Counted from the first letter of the stretch, positions 18,958 to 30,709 are shown. The stretch is 64,000 bases of DNA from Bacillus sp. P14.5 (GCF_003316765.1 NZ_NIJF01000113.1:1-64000), one strand, 5' to 3'. Made by a program: numbers and translations. The notes: generated by a model not told the origin, from the sequence alone.

Positions 18958-19320
18958 AAGAGGCTGGGACAAAACCGTATTTAAAGGCTCTCTTCGTAAA
19001 GAATGTAACTGAGTAAAAAGAATGGATTTCCGCTCCAGCTGCACGACTCCGCGGGGCGGGCGGTGAGCCTCCTCGGCTTTGCCTGTGGGCTCTCACCTGT
19101 CCCGCTAGTCCCGCAGGAGGTCGCACACCTTCCGCTCCAATCCGTATACGTACAGGAAAAAGCGGTAAATAACCTTAAGAGCAACATCTTTTAAATAGAG
19201 CCTAATAAAATAAAAAAACCGCATGAAGTCAAGTATATAAACTTGATCTCAAGCGGTTTTATTTTCGATTATTTCAACTTGAATCGATTAGTTTTCTACA
19301 TATGTCCCCAGCCTCTTTTA
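18957..19320 (-). repeat. composite repeat with GAGGCTGGGACAAAA ends (inverted copy)
   Basis: The ends AGAGGCTGGGACAAAA and GTCCCCAGCCTCTTTTA are inverted repeats. Inside lies a type 1 element in reverse orientation (19023-19143), type-2-like ends (AAGGCTCTCTTCGTAAAG and AGAGCAACATC), and a hairpin of ACCGCATGAAGTCAAGT with ACTTGATCTCAAGCGGT (about 19217-19258). A closely related copy in the opposite orientation is at 36411-36772. It separates convergent yjbA and trpS; the hairpin could act as a two-way terminator. Confidence 0.85.
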
Positions 19321-19475
19321 GTCTGTAAAATCACTCCTTACCTAAAACTGTTTCAAGTCATACATTGCTGCTTTAAGAAAAATCACAGTAAAAGGATTTC
19401 CCCAATATTAAGGTTTCTCTCTAATCACTTAAACAATCTGTGCAGTAAAACAGGTGAAGCCCCCTTAGATGTTTA

Positions 19476-20762
<1,287 letters not shown>

Positions 20763-20797
20763 CCAGAAATGATTATAAAAGAATAAAGATACCAAAA

Positions 20798-21172
20798 TCA
20801 AGTATAGAAAACATAGGAGACAATCAGGTCCACGCCTACTGCAAAGCTTCCGCTTAACAGGATAGGCGCTGTTAAAGGATAATTGTTCCTTTTATTAAAC
20901 TCTTGGTATGCCTCGCTTGTATCATCCAGATCATCGAATTTGGAGATATAGCTCCCCTCTTTTGTACTCTTCCGGAAACGCTTAAAAGCATATTGTATTC
21001 CATTGAAGAAACCTGATTCAACCACTTTCATCAATCCGCCTATTACCAGGAGACCCATTCCAATCAAAAAGGAAATATTGATGATTCCCAGCCTGAAATC
21101 CTCTCCGGAGAAAAATGATAAGACAGCAGAGAGCAGATATATTGTTAATACTGAAAAAAATACTCTTCTCAA
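20798..21172 (-). CDS. DUF3899 family membrane protein
   Basis: A 124-residue protein with hydrophobic segments at the N-terminus (VFFSVLTIYLLSAVLSFF), at about 30-50 (ISFLIGMGLLVIGGLM) and at the C-terminus (SFAVGVDLIVSYVFY), around a charged middle. It fits the DUF3899 family, found next to trpS/opp genes in other Bacillaceae. It is transcribed towards the T-box. Function unknown. Confidence 0.65.
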   Translation of the reverse strand: MRRVFFSVLTIYLLSAVLSFFSGEDFRLGIINISFLIGMGLLVIGGLMKVVESGFFNGIQYAFKRFRKSTKEGSYISKFDDLDDTSEAYQEFNKRNNYPLTAPILLSGSFAVGVDLIVSYVFYT

Positions 21173-21558
21173 TTCTATTCACCAACATTATTTTTTATAA
21201 GTATAACGAATACATAAGGGTATTATCAAGATTTTTTAAATATATATTCATTCTAGTATTTTGAGTAATATTCAATTAATTCTGACAACAGCTATATTAA
21301 TAGAAGGTTGTAGAATATAAATAACAATAGAAGAAATTAAATGCAGGAAATAAAAATTCATTAATATGCATAAAAATAAGATTAGACTCTCTATTAATAC
21401 GAATAATAAATATGTATATATTGGAAATGTATGCTCTGTCAGCTACTATTGTAAAGATTGTAATAGTTTTTACACCATTTAATAAGTTTATAAAACGTTG
21501 GTATATAAGGGTTTGTGAGGTGTTGTGATAATTTTGCAAAAAAACTGTTAAATTAATA

Positions 21559-21586
21559 TTGCAATAATTTCTGTATGTTGTATAAT
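21559..21586 (+). promoter_or_regulatory. oppA promoter
   Basis: TTGCAA (21559-21564), 16 bases, TATAAT (21581-21586) is a strong sigma-A type promoter about 65 bases before the oppA start. The 480-base gap upstream is AT-rich and holds no supported gene. Confidence 0.75.
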
Positions 21587-21652
21587 AGAAAACGAATCTT
21601 CTGATAAATCGGAAGATAAATAAATATGAAATACGAGGAGGTCAATTTCAAG

Positions 21653-23341
21653 ATGAAGAAAAAGTTTTCATTTCTTTTAGTGCTATTATTGGCACTAGCA
21701 ACTTTCCTGGCTGCTTGCGGCGGTAACAACGGAAACAACGGCAACAACGCAGGAAATAACGGAAATAACGCTAACTCTGGAAATAACGGCGGCGAGGAAG
21801 AGCCTGCTGAAGAAGAGAGAGCACAAGTACTTAACCTGCTAGAAGCATCTGAGATCCCATCTATGGATGCAGCACTAGCAACTGATTCTGTTTCATTCAA
21901 TGTAATGAACCAGGTTTACGAAGGTCTTTACCGTTTAGGTGAAAACGATGAAGCTGTTCTTGGTATGGCTGCAGAAGAGCCTACTGTCTCTGAAGATGGC
22001 AAAACATACACTTTCAAAATCCGTGACGCTGTTTGGTCCAATGGTGATCCTGTAACGGCTAACGATTTCGAATATGCTTGGAAAAAAGCTTTGAATCCTG
22101 ATACTGCTGCTGAATATGCATACATCATGTATGATATCAAAAACGCAGAAGGTGTTAACTCTGGTGATCTTCCTCTAGACGAGCTTGGAGTTAAAGCAGT
22201 GGATGAAAAGACTCTTGAAGTTCAACTTGAAACACAAGTTCCTTACTTCGACGCTCTTCTTTCTTTCGCAACTTTCTATCCGCAAAACGAAGCATTCGTA
22301 ACTGAGCAAGGCGATCAATACGGTCTTGAAGCGAACACTTCTATCTACAATGGTCCTTTCGTACTTAGCGACTGGAAACATGAGCAAAGCTTCCAACTGC
22401 AAAAGAATGCTGATTACTGGGAAGCTGATGTTGTTCAGCTTGAAGAAATCAACTTCAACATCGTAAAAGATACTGCAACAGGTGTTAACCTTTACGAAAC
22501 AGAAAAAGCGGATATCGCAGGTCTTTCTGCTGAGTTCGTTGATCAATATGGAAATGACGAAAACTTCAAAACACGTGCAGACACAGCTGTTTACTTCCTT
22601 CGCTTTAACCAAGGAAATGAAACTCTAGCTAATGTTAATGCACGTAAAGCAATCGATATGGCTTGGGATAAACAAGGTCTTGTAGATGTACTTCTTAACA
22701 ACGGATCTATCCCTGCTTACTACCTTGTACCACAAGAATTCGTATACGGTCCTGACGGAACTGACTTCCGTGAAACTAACGGTAACTTCAACGAAACTGA
22801 CATTGAAGCTGCTAAAGAAGCATGGGCTAAAGCTAAAGAAGAAGTTGGATTTGAAGAAGTCTCTCTTGAACTATTGAACTATGATTCTGAAAGTTCAAGA
22901 AAAGTTGGAGAGTTCCTTAAAGAAGAGTTGGAGAGAAACCTTGAAGGTTTGACTGTAACAATCTCTCAACAGCCTTTCGCACAAAAACTTGATCTTGAGT
23001 CTGCAGGCGACTATGACTTCTCATTCGCTGGCTGGGGCCCGGATTATCCAGATCCAATGACATTTGTTGACATGTTCGTAACTGACGGTGCTCATAACCA
23101 AATGGGCTACTCTAACCCTGATTACGACAAATTGATTGAAGATTCTAAAACTACATTGCTTGATGATGAGCAAGCTCGTTGGGATGCAATGCTAGAAGCT
23201 GAAAAAATCTTGTTTGAAGATGCAGCAATTTCTCCAATGTACCAAAGAGGTGTTGCTTACCTTGAACGACCTTACGTAAAAGGAATCCTTCGCCACGCTT
23301 TCGGTGCAGATGCATCTTACAAATGGGCACACATTGAGTAA
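21653..23341 (+). CDS. oppA: oligopeptide ABC transporter, substrate-binding lipoprotein
   Basis: A 562-residue SBP family 5 protein. The signal peptide ends in lipobox LAAC (Cys22), followed by an Asn/Gly low-complexity linker and the binding fold (DAVWSNGDPVTANDFEYAWK is typical). It captures oligopeptides outside the membrane for OppBCDF; in Bacillus this import also carries signalling peptides for sporulation and competence. Start chosen at 21653 behind GAGGAGGT; the frame opens at 21626 without one. Codon use is noticeably biased towards highly expressed patterns. A terminator follows, so binding protein should outnumber the pore genes. Confidence 0.95.
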   Translation: MKKKFSFLLVLLLALATFLAACGGNNGNNGNNAGNNGNNANSGNNGGEEEPAEEERAQVLNLLEASEIPSMDAALATDSVSFNVMNQVYEGLYRLGENDEAVLGMAAEEPTVSEDGKTYTFKIRDAVWSNGDPVTANDFEYAWKKALNPDTAAEYAYIMYDIKNAEGVNSGDLPLDELGVKAVDEKTLEVQLETQVPYFDALLSFATFYPQNEAFVTEQGDQYGLEANTSIYNGPFVLSDWKHEQSFQLQKNADYWEADVVQLEEINFNIVKDTATGVNLYETEKADIAGLSAEFVDQYGNDENFKTRADTAVYFLRFNQGNETLANVNARKAIDMAWDKQGLVDVLLNNGSIPAYYLVPQEFVYGPDGTDFRETNGNFNETDIEAAKEAWAKAKEEVGFEEVSLELLNYDSESSRKVGEFLKEELERNLEGLTVTISQQPFAQKLDLESAGDYDFSFAGWGPDYPDPMTFVDMFVTDGAHNQMGYSNPDYDKLIEDSKTTLLDDEQARWDAMLEAEKILFEDAAISPMYQRGVAYLERPYVKGILRHAFGADASYKWAHIE

Positions 23342-23370
23342 CATATAAGCGCTCAATGAAACAAACTTTC

Positions 23371-23411
23371 AAAAGGAGAGTGTATGCATTGGCATACGCT
23401 CTCCTTTTTCC
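23371..23411 (+). terminator. intercistronic terminator oppA/oppB
   Basis: AAAGGAGAGTGTATGC and GCATACGCTCTCCTTT form a 16-bp stem ending in a T-run. Partial readthrough would set oppA above oppBCDF. Confidence 0.9.
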
Positions 23412-23521
23412 CTGAGTGTTTAAAAGAAATTGCAATTTAAGAAATAGATTGAAAATTTGTCGAAATAAGATATAATATGTAGGGTAGCCAAAAAAATAAA
23501 AAGAAAAAGGGGGGCTAAAGA

Positions 23522-24451
23522 GTGATCAGATATACTATGAAAAGACTAGCTTATATGTTTTTAACTTTACTCATCATTGCAACAGCCACGTTCTTCCTTA
23601 TGAAGCTCCTTCCTGGATCGCCGCTTACAAACCAAGAAAAGCTGACACCAGAACAGAAGGAAATCATCCTGGATAAGTATGGTTTGAACGATCCTCTCCC
23701 AGTACAATACGTAACTTATATGACAAACTTAGCGCAAGGTGATCTAGGATTGTCATTCCAATACGACAACCGCCCGGTTACAGACATTATCGGTCAGCGT
23801 ATTGGTCCTTCCGCACAACTTGGATTCCAAGCAATCGTACTAGGAACATTTATCGGATTAGCACTTGGGATTATTGCAGCATTAAGACATAATTCATGGC
23901 TGGATTATAGTGCAACACTTATCGCTGTATTAGGTATTTCAATACCATCATTTGTTTTCGCGGGTCTTATGCAATATTGGATTGGGGTTGAACTCCGATG
24001 GCTGCCTGTAGCATTATGGGGTGGATTCGAATACACGATCATGCCTACTCTGGCTTTAACTGTTGGAGTTGTAGCCACAATCGCCCGTTTTATGCGAACA
24101 GAAATGCTGGAAGTCCTAGGTTCAGATTATATCCTTCTGGCCAAAGCAAAAGGTATTACAAAGACAGCGACAGTTTTAAAGCACGGAGTCAGAAATGCAA
24201 TGATTCCGATCATCACAATTTTAGGCCCAATGACGGTCGGTATTATGACAGGTACGCTGGTAATTGAACGAATCTTCTCAGTACCGGGTCTTGGGGAACA
24301 ATTCGTCAACTCAATCAACACAAGTGACTACACAGTAATAATGGGTGTAACCTTATTCTATAGTGTTTTATTCATAGGAGTTATTTTCCTTGTGGACATC
24401 CTGTATGGAATAATTGACCCTCGTATTCGTTTGGCTGGAGGGAAGAAATAA
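23522..24451 (+). CDS. oppB: oligopeptide ABC transporter permease OppB
   Basis: A 309-residue permease starting with GTG behind AAAGGGGGG. It has about six membrane helices, the first at TMKRLAYMFLTLLIIATATF, and the EAA-type loop LLAKAKGITKTATVLKHGVRN that contacts the ATPases. It forms the peptide channel with OppC. The stop codon overlaps the oppC start (ATAATGG), showing translational coupling. Confidence 0.93.
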   Translation: MIRYTMKRLAYMFLTLLIIATATFFLMKLLPGSPLTNQEKLTPEQKEIILDKYGLNDPLPVQYVTYMTNLAQGDLGLSFQYDNRPVTDIIGQRIGPSAQLGFQAIVLGTFIGLALGIIAALRHNSWLDYSATLIAVLGISIPSFVFAGLMQYWIGVELRWLPVALWGGFEYTIMPTLALTVGVVATIARFMRTEMLEVLGSDYILLAKAKGITKTATVLKHGVRNAMIPIITILGPMTVGIMTGTLVIERIFSVPGLGEQFVNSINTSDYTVIMGVTLFYSVLFIGVIFLVDILYGIIDPRIRLAGGKK

Positions 24452-25473
24452 TGGAAACTAACAATAGAAAAAACTTAGAGAACATTAACCCTGACCTTTT
24501 CCAACCACGCCGTGCAAGCGATTCAGAATCAGAAATCATAGGGAGGCCGAGCCTCAGCTTTTGGCATGATGCATGGCTGCGCCTATTCAAAAACAAAGGA
24601 GCAATTATTGGTTTAGCTATTATGATTCTTGTAATCTTCATGGCTATCATTGGACCAGGGATGACAGAAATGTCTTATAAAGACCAAAACATCCGCCATG
24701 CTAAATTGCCTCCAAAAATCGAAGCCCTTTCTGGGATAAGCTGGTTTGATGGAATTGATAAGAACGGTAACGACGTCTATGAACAGCGTCAAGTCGAGCA
24801 GAATTATTGGTTTGGTACAGATGACTTAGGGCGTGACTTATGGACAAGAACATGGCAGGGAACACGAATTTCTCTGTACATTGGTGTACTTGCAGCTACA
24901 ATTGACTTAATTATCGGAATTGCATATGGCGGGGTATCTGGTTACTATGGCGGCAGAATTGACGACTTCATGCAGCGTATCATTGAGATCTTAGTCGGAA
25001 TTCCTAACTTGATTGTTATTATCCTGTTCATTCTGGTATTTGAACCTGGATTGTTTACGATAACGATGGCTATGGTAATAACCGGCTGGACCGGCATGGC
25101 CCGGATAGTCCGGGGGCAGATCCTGCAGTTGAAAAATCAAGAATTTGTACTTGCGTCACGTACACTAGGTGCATCAAGCAACAGATTGATTTGGAAACAC
25201 TTGCTTCCTAACGTAATGGGTCCTGTTATCATAACGACCATGTTTACAGTTCCTGCCGCAATCTTTACTGAAGCTTTCTTAAGCTTTATCGGTTTGGGTA
25301 TCGCTGCACCTCAAGCTTCATTAGGCTCCCTTGTAAACGATGGATACAGATCGATACAGTCATATCCACATATGATGTTAATTCCTTCTGTAGTTATCTC
25401 ACTTATAATCCTGAGCTTTAACCTGCTTGCTGATGGACTGCGTGATGCCCTCGATCCTAAGATGCGTAAATAG
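24451..25473 (+). CDS. oppC: oligopeptide ABC transporter permease OppC
   Basis: A 340-residue permease with an N-terminal soluble stretch, a first helix around AIIGLAIMILVIFMAIIGPG, and the EAA loop VLASRTLGASSNRLIWKHLL near residue 235. It carries the N-terminal OppC-type domain and BPD_transp_1 fold. Partner of OppB. Confidence 0.93.
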   Translation: METNNRKNLENINPDLFQPRRASDSESEIIGRPSLSFWHDAWLRLFKNKGAIIGLAIMILVIFMAIIGPGMTEMSYKDQNIRHAKLPPKIEALSGISWFDGIDKNGNDVYEQRQVEQNYWFGTDDLGRDLWTRTWQGTRISLYIGVLAATIDLIIGIAYGGVSGYYGGRIDDFMQRIIEILVGIPNLIVIILFILVFEPGLFTITMAMVITGWTGMARIVRGQILQLKNQEFVLASRTLGASSNRLIWKHLLPNVMGPVIITTMFTVPAAIFTEAFLSFIGLGIAAPQASLGSLVNDGYRSIQSYPHMMLIPSVVISLIILSFNLLADGLRDALDPKMRK

Positions 25474-25490
25474 TGGAAGGAGTAGAAAAT

Positions 25491-26561
25491 ATGAGCAGAG
25501 TATTAGATGTAAAAGATTTAGAAGTCTCCTTCACAACATACGGGGGAGAAGTTAAAGCCGTCCGAGGCGTGGATTTTCACCTTGATAAAGGTGAAACGCT
25601 TGCAATCGTTGGTGAATCTGGTTCAGGTAAGTCAGTTACAACCAAAGCTATCATGAAGCTTTTACCTCATCCGGCAGGATTCATCAAAAACGGTGAGATT
25701 AACTTTGAAGGCAAAGATTTAGCTAAGATTAAAGAAAAAGATATGCAGAAGATCCGAGGAAAAGACATTTCAATGATCTTCCAGGATCCAATGACATCTC
25801 TCAACCCTACAATGACAGTCGGAAAACAGATCATGGAGCCGCTGTTAAAGCATCAGAACATGAGTAAGTCGGATGCGAAAAAGCGTACGATCGAATTACT
25901 GAAGCTTGTTGGTCTGCCTAATCCTGAAGGCCGTTTCAAACAGTATCCTCATCAATTTTCTGGCGGTCAGAGACAGCGTGTTGTAATAGCGATTGCGCTT
26001 GCCTGCAACCCGAAAATCTTAATCGCGGATGAGCCGACAACGGCATTGGATGTTACAATTCAGGCTCAAATCCTTGAATTGATGAAAGATCTGCAAAACA
26101 AAATCGATACATCGATCATCTTCATCACACATGACCTAGGCGTTGTGGCAAACGTGGCAGACAGGGTAGCAGTAATGTATGGAGGACAGATTGTTGAAAC
26201 AGGTACAGTGGATGAGATATTCTATGATCCAAGACACCCTTACACTTGGGGCCTTGTTGCATCCATGCCGACACTGGACACTGAAACAGGTCAGCAGCTT
26301 AAAGCGATACCTGGTACTCCTCCTGACTTGATGAACCCTCCAAAAGGGGATGCTTTCGCAATTAGAAGCGAGTACGCTCTGAAGATCGATTTCGAACAAG
26401 AACCGCCGACTTATAAAGTGTCTGATACACACTTTGTCAAATCTTGGTTACTGCATCCGAACGCTCCTGTAGTCGAGCCGCCGGAAGCTGTTAAATTAAG
26501 GCAGCGTACAATGCCTTCCAACTATGATGAGCCGGTATTACTCGAGGAGGTTCGTTCATAA
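25491..26561 (+). CDS. oppD: oligopeptide ABC transporter ATP-binding protein OppD
   Basis: A 356-residue ABC ATPase. Walker A GESGSGKS, signature SGGQRQR, and Walker B ILIADEPTTALD are intact; the C-terminal extension (HPYTWGLVASMP onward) is the oligopeptide-type domain. Start set at 25491 (MSRVLD) with GGAAGGAG upstream; the frame is open from 25473. Its stop overlaps the oppF start. Confidence 0.93.
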   Translation: MSRVLDVKDLEVSFTTYGGEVKAVRGVDFHLDKGETLAIVGESGSGKSVTTKAIMKLLPHPAGFIKNGEINFEGKDLAKIKEKDMQKIRGKDISMIFQDPMTSLNPTMTVGKQIMEPLLKHQNMSKSDAKKRTIELLKLVGLPNPEGRFKQYPHQFSGGQRQRVVIAIALACNPKILIADEPTTALDVTIQAQILELMKDLQNKIDTSIIFITHDLGVVANVADRVAVMYGGQIVETGTVDEIFYDPRHPYTWGLVASMPTLDTETGQQLKAIPGTPPDLMNPPKGDAFAIRSEYALKIDFEQEPPTYKVSDTHFVKSWLLHPNAPVVEPPEAVKLRQRTMPSNYDEPVLLEEVRS

Positions 26562-27496
26562 TGGCTGAAAAATTACTTGAAATCAAAAACTTAAAGCAAT
26601 ATTTCAATCCGGGAAAACCTAACATGGTAAAAGCTGTGGATGATATCTCTTTTGATATTTATAAAGGAGAAACTTTAGGGCTCGTTGGTGAGTCCGGTTG
26701 TGGTAAATCCACCACAGGCAGAACCATCATCCGCCTATACGATGCGACTGACGGACAGGTTTTGTTTGAAGGTGAAGATGTACATGGAAAGAAATCGCGC
26801 CGAGAGCTTAAAAAGTTCAACCGTAAAATGCAGATGATCTTCCAAGATCCTTATGCATCCCTTAACCCTCGTATGAAGGTGGCGGATTTAATTGCGGAAG
26901 GAATTGATATTCACGGATTAGCTTCTTCTTCAGAAGAGAGACTGAAAAAAGTTCACGAACTTTTAGAGACAGTCGGCTTGAATAAAGAACATGCGAACCG
27001 TTATCCGCATGAGTTCTCCGGCGGTCAACGCCAGCGATTAGGTATTGCGAGAGCACTTGCCGTGGATCCTGATTTCATCATCGCTGATGAGCCGATTTCT
27101 GCATTAGATGTTTCAATCCAGGCTCAGGTTGTAAATCTGATGAAGGACCTCCAGAAAGAAAAAGGATTAACATATCTTTTTATTGCGCATGACCTTTCAA
27201 TGGTAAAGTATATTAGTGATAGAATCGGTGTAATGTATTATGGTAAACTTGTAGAACTTGCTCCAAGTGATTCCTTGTACAAGAATCCGCTTCACCCTTA
27301 TACTCAATCGCTTCTTTCTGCGATCCCATTGCCGGATCCGGATTATGAACGCTCCCGTAAGCGTAAAAATTACGATCCAGCAGTTCATAACTATACAGAA
27401 GATGATCAATTAGAGCTTCGCGAAGTTGCTCCTGGACACTTCGTGTACTGTTCTGAAAAGGAATTCGGTCAATATAAAGCACAGTATAAAAATTAA
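26561..27496 (+). CDS. oppF: oligopeptide ABC transporter ATP-binding protein OppF
   Basis: A 311-residue ABC ATPase with [15 protein letters not shown] and [12 protein letters not shown], and a C-terminal cysteine in FVYCSEKE typical of OppF. It pairs with OppD. GAGGAGG precedes the overlapping ATG. The opp unit ends at the following terminator. Confidence 0.93.
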   Translation: MAEKLLEIKNLKQYFNPGKPNMVKAVDDISFDIYKGETLGLVGESGCGKSTTGRTIIRLYDATDGQVLFEGEDVHGKKSRRELKKFNRKMQMIFQDPYASLNPRMKVADLIAEGIDIHGLASSSEERLKKVHELLETVGLNKEHANRYPHEFSGGQRQRLGIARALAVDPDFIIADEPISALDVSIQAQVVNLMKDLQKEKGLTYLFIAHDLSMVKYISDRIGVMYYGKLVELAPSDSLYKNPLHPYTQSLLSAIPLPDPDYERSRKRKNYDPAVHNYTEDDQLELREVAPGHFVYCSEKEFGQYKAQYKN

Positions 27497-27502
27497 TTAA
27501 CT

Positions 27503-27534
27503 TAAGACCTCAGAATTTTCTGAGGTCTTTTTTA
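27503..27534 (+). terminator. intrinsic terminator of oppBCDF
   Basis: AAGACCTCAGAA and TTCTGAGGTCTT form a stem followed by TTTTT. Confidence 0.9.
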
Positions 27535-27774
27535 TTCATACTTTTAGGAAAATTTGGCTTTCGAGGCTGAGCATAGCGCTTGCACTTTTGCCCGTGTTTT
27601 CCCTTAATAAATACGGCTAAACACTATCTAAATAATTTCCCTGGAAATTCCGACAAGTTTCTTAATGAAAATCCTTTCAATTTATGCACTTCCATTGGTA
27701 AAATAGGGTATATAACATATAAATATAATAAGGGCATTTTAAATAGTATAATTGTCTAAGAGGAGAGGTTAATT

Positions 27775-28973
27775 TTGAATTTAAGAAACGTACTGACAGC
27801 TGCAGGGATATCGGCACTCTGTCTTCTGCCGTTTAATACTGCAGGTGCAGAAGAAGCAAATGAGTCAAAAGTCCAAAAACATCACACTTTAGATTTGAGC
27901 CTAAAACAAAAGACCATCCCTCAGCAGCTTTCCCGTTTTTTTATGATAGTGGTTTGGAATTTACATATCCGGATGCTGTAAGGGGAGTTTATGTTACAGG
28001 ACACTCAGCTGGCGGAAGCCGTTTTGAGAGTCTGATAGACTTAATGGACAAAACCGATCTTAATTCCATGGTCATCGATGTAAAGGATGACTGGGGTAAT
28101 ATCACTTATCAAGATGAAAAGTCAGAATACAAAGACATAGGAAAGTCATATATTAAGGACCCTAGAGCAATGCTGGAAAGACTGGAAGAAGAAGAAATTT
28201 ATCCTATTGCACGTGTGGTGGTTTTCAAGGACTCTGTATTGTCCAAGTCAAAACCAGAGTTATCGTATATGGAAGGAAACGAAGTTTGGGCGAATGGAAG
28301 CGGTGAATCATTTGTAAATCCATTCCTTAAAGAAGTTTGGGATTATAATGTTGGTATTGCTATAGAAGCGGCTAAAATGGGTTTCCAGGAAATACAGTTT
28401 GATTATGTACGGTTTCCCGAAGGTTTTGAAAAGAGGGATACAGAACTAAAGTACAGTATGGGTGAATATGCAGAGATGGATGAAGACAATGTCCAAAAAA
28501 GAGTGCATGCAGTTACGGATTTCGTAGCCTATGCAAAAGAACAGCTTGAACCATATGATGTTGATGTATCTGTGGATATCTTCGGCTACACAGCAACTTT
28601 GCCTGAAGCACCGGGGATTGGCCAGAACTTTACAAAGATTTCCGAACACGTAGATGTTATTTCATCCATGATTTATCCAAGTCATTGGACTTCTTATTTC
28701 GGCATTGCCAAACCAGATTTAGAGCCTTACAATCTGATCTCTGAATATGCTAAGCTGGAAAACACCAAACTTGGCGAATTGGAAAACCCGCCTGTTTCGC
28801 GTCCATGGCTGCAGGATTTCACAGCTTCATGGCTGGGTGCAGGGAATTATATGGAATATGGAAAAGCTGAAGTGGAAGCTCAAATTAAAGCTCTTCAAGA
28901 TCAAGGGATCAATGAATATCTACTTTGGAATGCAGGTAATAATTATACTGAAAGTGCTGATTTTACACCCTAA
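27775..28973 (+). pseudogene. secreted glycoside-hydrolase-like protein (DUF4015), frameshifted
   Basis: The first frame encodes a signal peptide (NVLTAAGISALCLLPFNTAG, ending AGAEEA) and stops at 27981. The remaining protein (from FFYDSGLEFTYPDAVRGVYV) is in another frame to 28973. One extra T in the seven-T run at 27936-27942 restores one protein of about 399 residues. The body matches putative glycoside hydrolases of the DUF4015 type: GVYVTGHSAGG at the start of the barrel, QFDYVRFPEG and VDIFGYTA. It should act outside the cell on a polysaccharide not identifiable here. AGAGGAGAGG precedes the start. Confidence 0.8.
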
Positions 28974-28983
28974 TGCCACTAAT

Positions 28984-29010
28984 GCAGCAGGACTTCCTGC
29001 TGCCTTTTTT
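28984..29010 (+). terminator. intrinsic terminator after glycoside-hydrolase-like gene
   Basis: GCAGCAGGA and TCCTGCTGC pair, followed by TTTTTT. Confidence 0.85.
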
Positions 29011-29012
29011 AT

Positions 29013-29202
29013 GGCTTTTTTTGAAAACTTTGTTGCTTTTAATCATGGATTTGATAAGCTAATGCGCTAATGCCACTAAAATATCCTGGTAAGTTAAAAA
29101 GAAGAGAGCTCCTCATCCCGAATAAAGAGAATAACTCTGGCATTCGGAGAAAAATCCGGTTTTGTGGTTTTCTCGAAAGCAACAGTTTATGAGAAAAGAG
29201 CT
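29013..29202 (+). repeat. type 2 terminal-inverted-repeat element
   Basis: Left end GGCTTTTTTTGAAAACTTTG then TTGCTTTT; right end GAAAGCAACAGTTTATGAG then AAAAGAGC. The interior AGAGAGCTCCTCATCCCG resembles the copies at 15.2 and 41.9 kb. No ORF. Confidence 0.75.
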
Positions 29203-29354
29203 GTTCCCTCCATGTTAAATAGAGCATTCTAATATCCGGAGGGTAATTCCGGCTCGGCTCCAGGGGATTTTTTAAAACCCGATTTTATTTGTTACAACAG
29301 CCATTCTAAAAAAATTTGCTTCTATATGCTAATTAATACTTATCCCCTTAGAAA

Positions 29355-29630
29355 GATTGGATCGGAAGGCGTCCTCCTGCGGGACTAGCGGGACAGGTGA
29401 GAACAAGGTTACGTACCCACTGGAACGTAACCCCCAATCCAGTTCCAGCGCCCAGCCCCTCGGGGTCAAAGAACCTCAAGAGAATAAAAGGAAAGTGCGC
29501 ATTTTTTTCTCTTGAGAACATTTGCCTGTCGGGTCTGACCTGACCAGGGCGCTTCCACTTTTTATGCAGTCGAAGCCGAGGAGGCTCAACGCCCGCCCGG
29601 CGGAGTCGCGCGCCTGAAGCGGAAATCCAT
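29355..29630 (+). repeat. type 1 GC-rich element interrupted by type 3 element
   Basis: Type 1 sequence runs from GATTGGATCGGAAGGCG to GGGACAGGTGAGA (about 29403), then resumes at GAAGCCGAGGAGGCTC (about 29571). The 165 bases between contain a small hairpin, GTTACGTACCC with GGAACGTAAC, and the type 3 element (about 29441-29567). The gap 28974-30099 contains no supported gene. Confidence 0.85.
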
Positions 29631-30002
29631 ACTTTTAAAACAACACAATATTTGCGGTAAAAGCCTAATTAAAACAATTTAATTATTAAGCAGACACATA
29701 GTAATGTCCTTGTGTTGAGGCATGGTAACGAGAGGAGGAAAGGTGAAAGATTTGCGATAAACCGTTAATGGAACCGAGAATATTTTGATGGCTTAATGTT
29801 CCTCAGCTGACCTAGATAGTGTTGAAGAAAGTAGGCACTAAATGAGAAAGAGTTGGTTCTCATTTGACTTTTGTTCTCAATACGATACAATTAAATTGGT
29901 AAGAATACCGCTTAACATCCACTTTTTCCCACTTACGCTTTCACAACTTCTTGAAAGCAATTGAAAATCCCAAAATACAATTAAGTACATGACTTAGCTG
30001 CT

Positions 30003-30030
30003 GTTGTTTATAATCTTTAAGGGTATAGTA
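30003..30030 (+). promoter_or_regulatory. possible sigma-B-like promoter of yjbC
   Basis: GTTGTT, 12 bases, GGGTAT is a partial match to the general-stress consensus (GTTTAA and GGGTAT), about 75 bases upstream of yjbC. In B. subtilis the yjbC-spxA region is known to have stress-type promoters. The -35 match is weak. Confidence 0.35.
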
Positions 30031-30099
30031 TTTATGAATTGAGTAGTAAGTAGTTTGGCGAAAATAGTTGACTTAATTGATAACAAAAGGAGTAGATCA

Positions 30100-30672
30100 A
30101 TGCATTGGTATGAGAAGTTAAATCAATATTTCCCAGTGGAAGAAATGAAATCTAAGGAACATATGGAAACCCTGCTCAAAGAACGAAGCGACATTTATCA
30201 CAAAGATGAAGACGAACTTCATGTACTGATGTACGCTGAGCTGGAAAAGTTCATTTTTATTGATTATCTGTTTGTTTCTTCTAAAGCCAGAGGACAGGGG
30301 TTAGGACATCAGTTAATCGAGAAGTTGAAGAAGAAAGGCAAAGCCATCATCCTTGAAGTTGAACCGGTGGATTATGAAGATACCGATTCTGAGAAACGTT
30401 TGAAGTTTTATAAAAGGGAAGGCTTTGAACATGCTTCTAGCATTGGGTACCGCCGCAGATCTCTTGCGACCAATGAAATTAATGAGATGGAAATCCTCTA
30501 TTGGGCACCCGGCAATGAATCAGAAGAGATGGTATATGAATCCATGGTCAAAACCTATGAGCTGATTCACACATATAAAGACACTAAGTTTTATGGTGCG
30601 TCTTATCAGCCAGCAGAGGAAGTATTGAATATTGAAGACGGTAGAGATACAGATATCTTGAAAGATATTTGA
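30100..30672 (+). CDS. yjbC: GNAT family N-acetyltransferase (YjbC-like)
   Basis: A 190-residue GNAT protein. The acetyl-CoA loop is SSKARGQGLGHQL and the overall match to YjbC is strong (MHWYEKLNQYFPVEEMKSKE). The start was placed at 30100 because AAAAGGAG precedes it; the frame extends to 30055. It lies upstream of spxA as in B. subtilis, but a terminator and about 900 bases of repeats now intervene. Substrate unknown. Confidence 0.88.
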   Translation: MHWYEKLNQYFPVEEMKSKEHMETLLKERSDIYHKDEDELHVLMYAELEKFIFIDYLFVSSKARGQGLGHQLIEKLKKKGKAIILEVEPVDYEDTDSEKRLKFYKREGFEHASSIGYRRRSLATNEINEMEILYWAPGNESEEMVYESMVKTYELIHTYKDTKFYGASYQPAEEVLNIEDGRDTDILKDI

Positions 30673-30683
30673 CCACTAAATGA

Positions 30684-30709
30684 CCTTATTGTTCAACAAT
30701 AAGGTTTTT
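30684..30709 (+). terminator. intrinsic terminator after yjbC
   Basis: CCTTATTG and CAATAAGG pair around TTCAA, followed by TTTTT. Confidence 0.8.
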
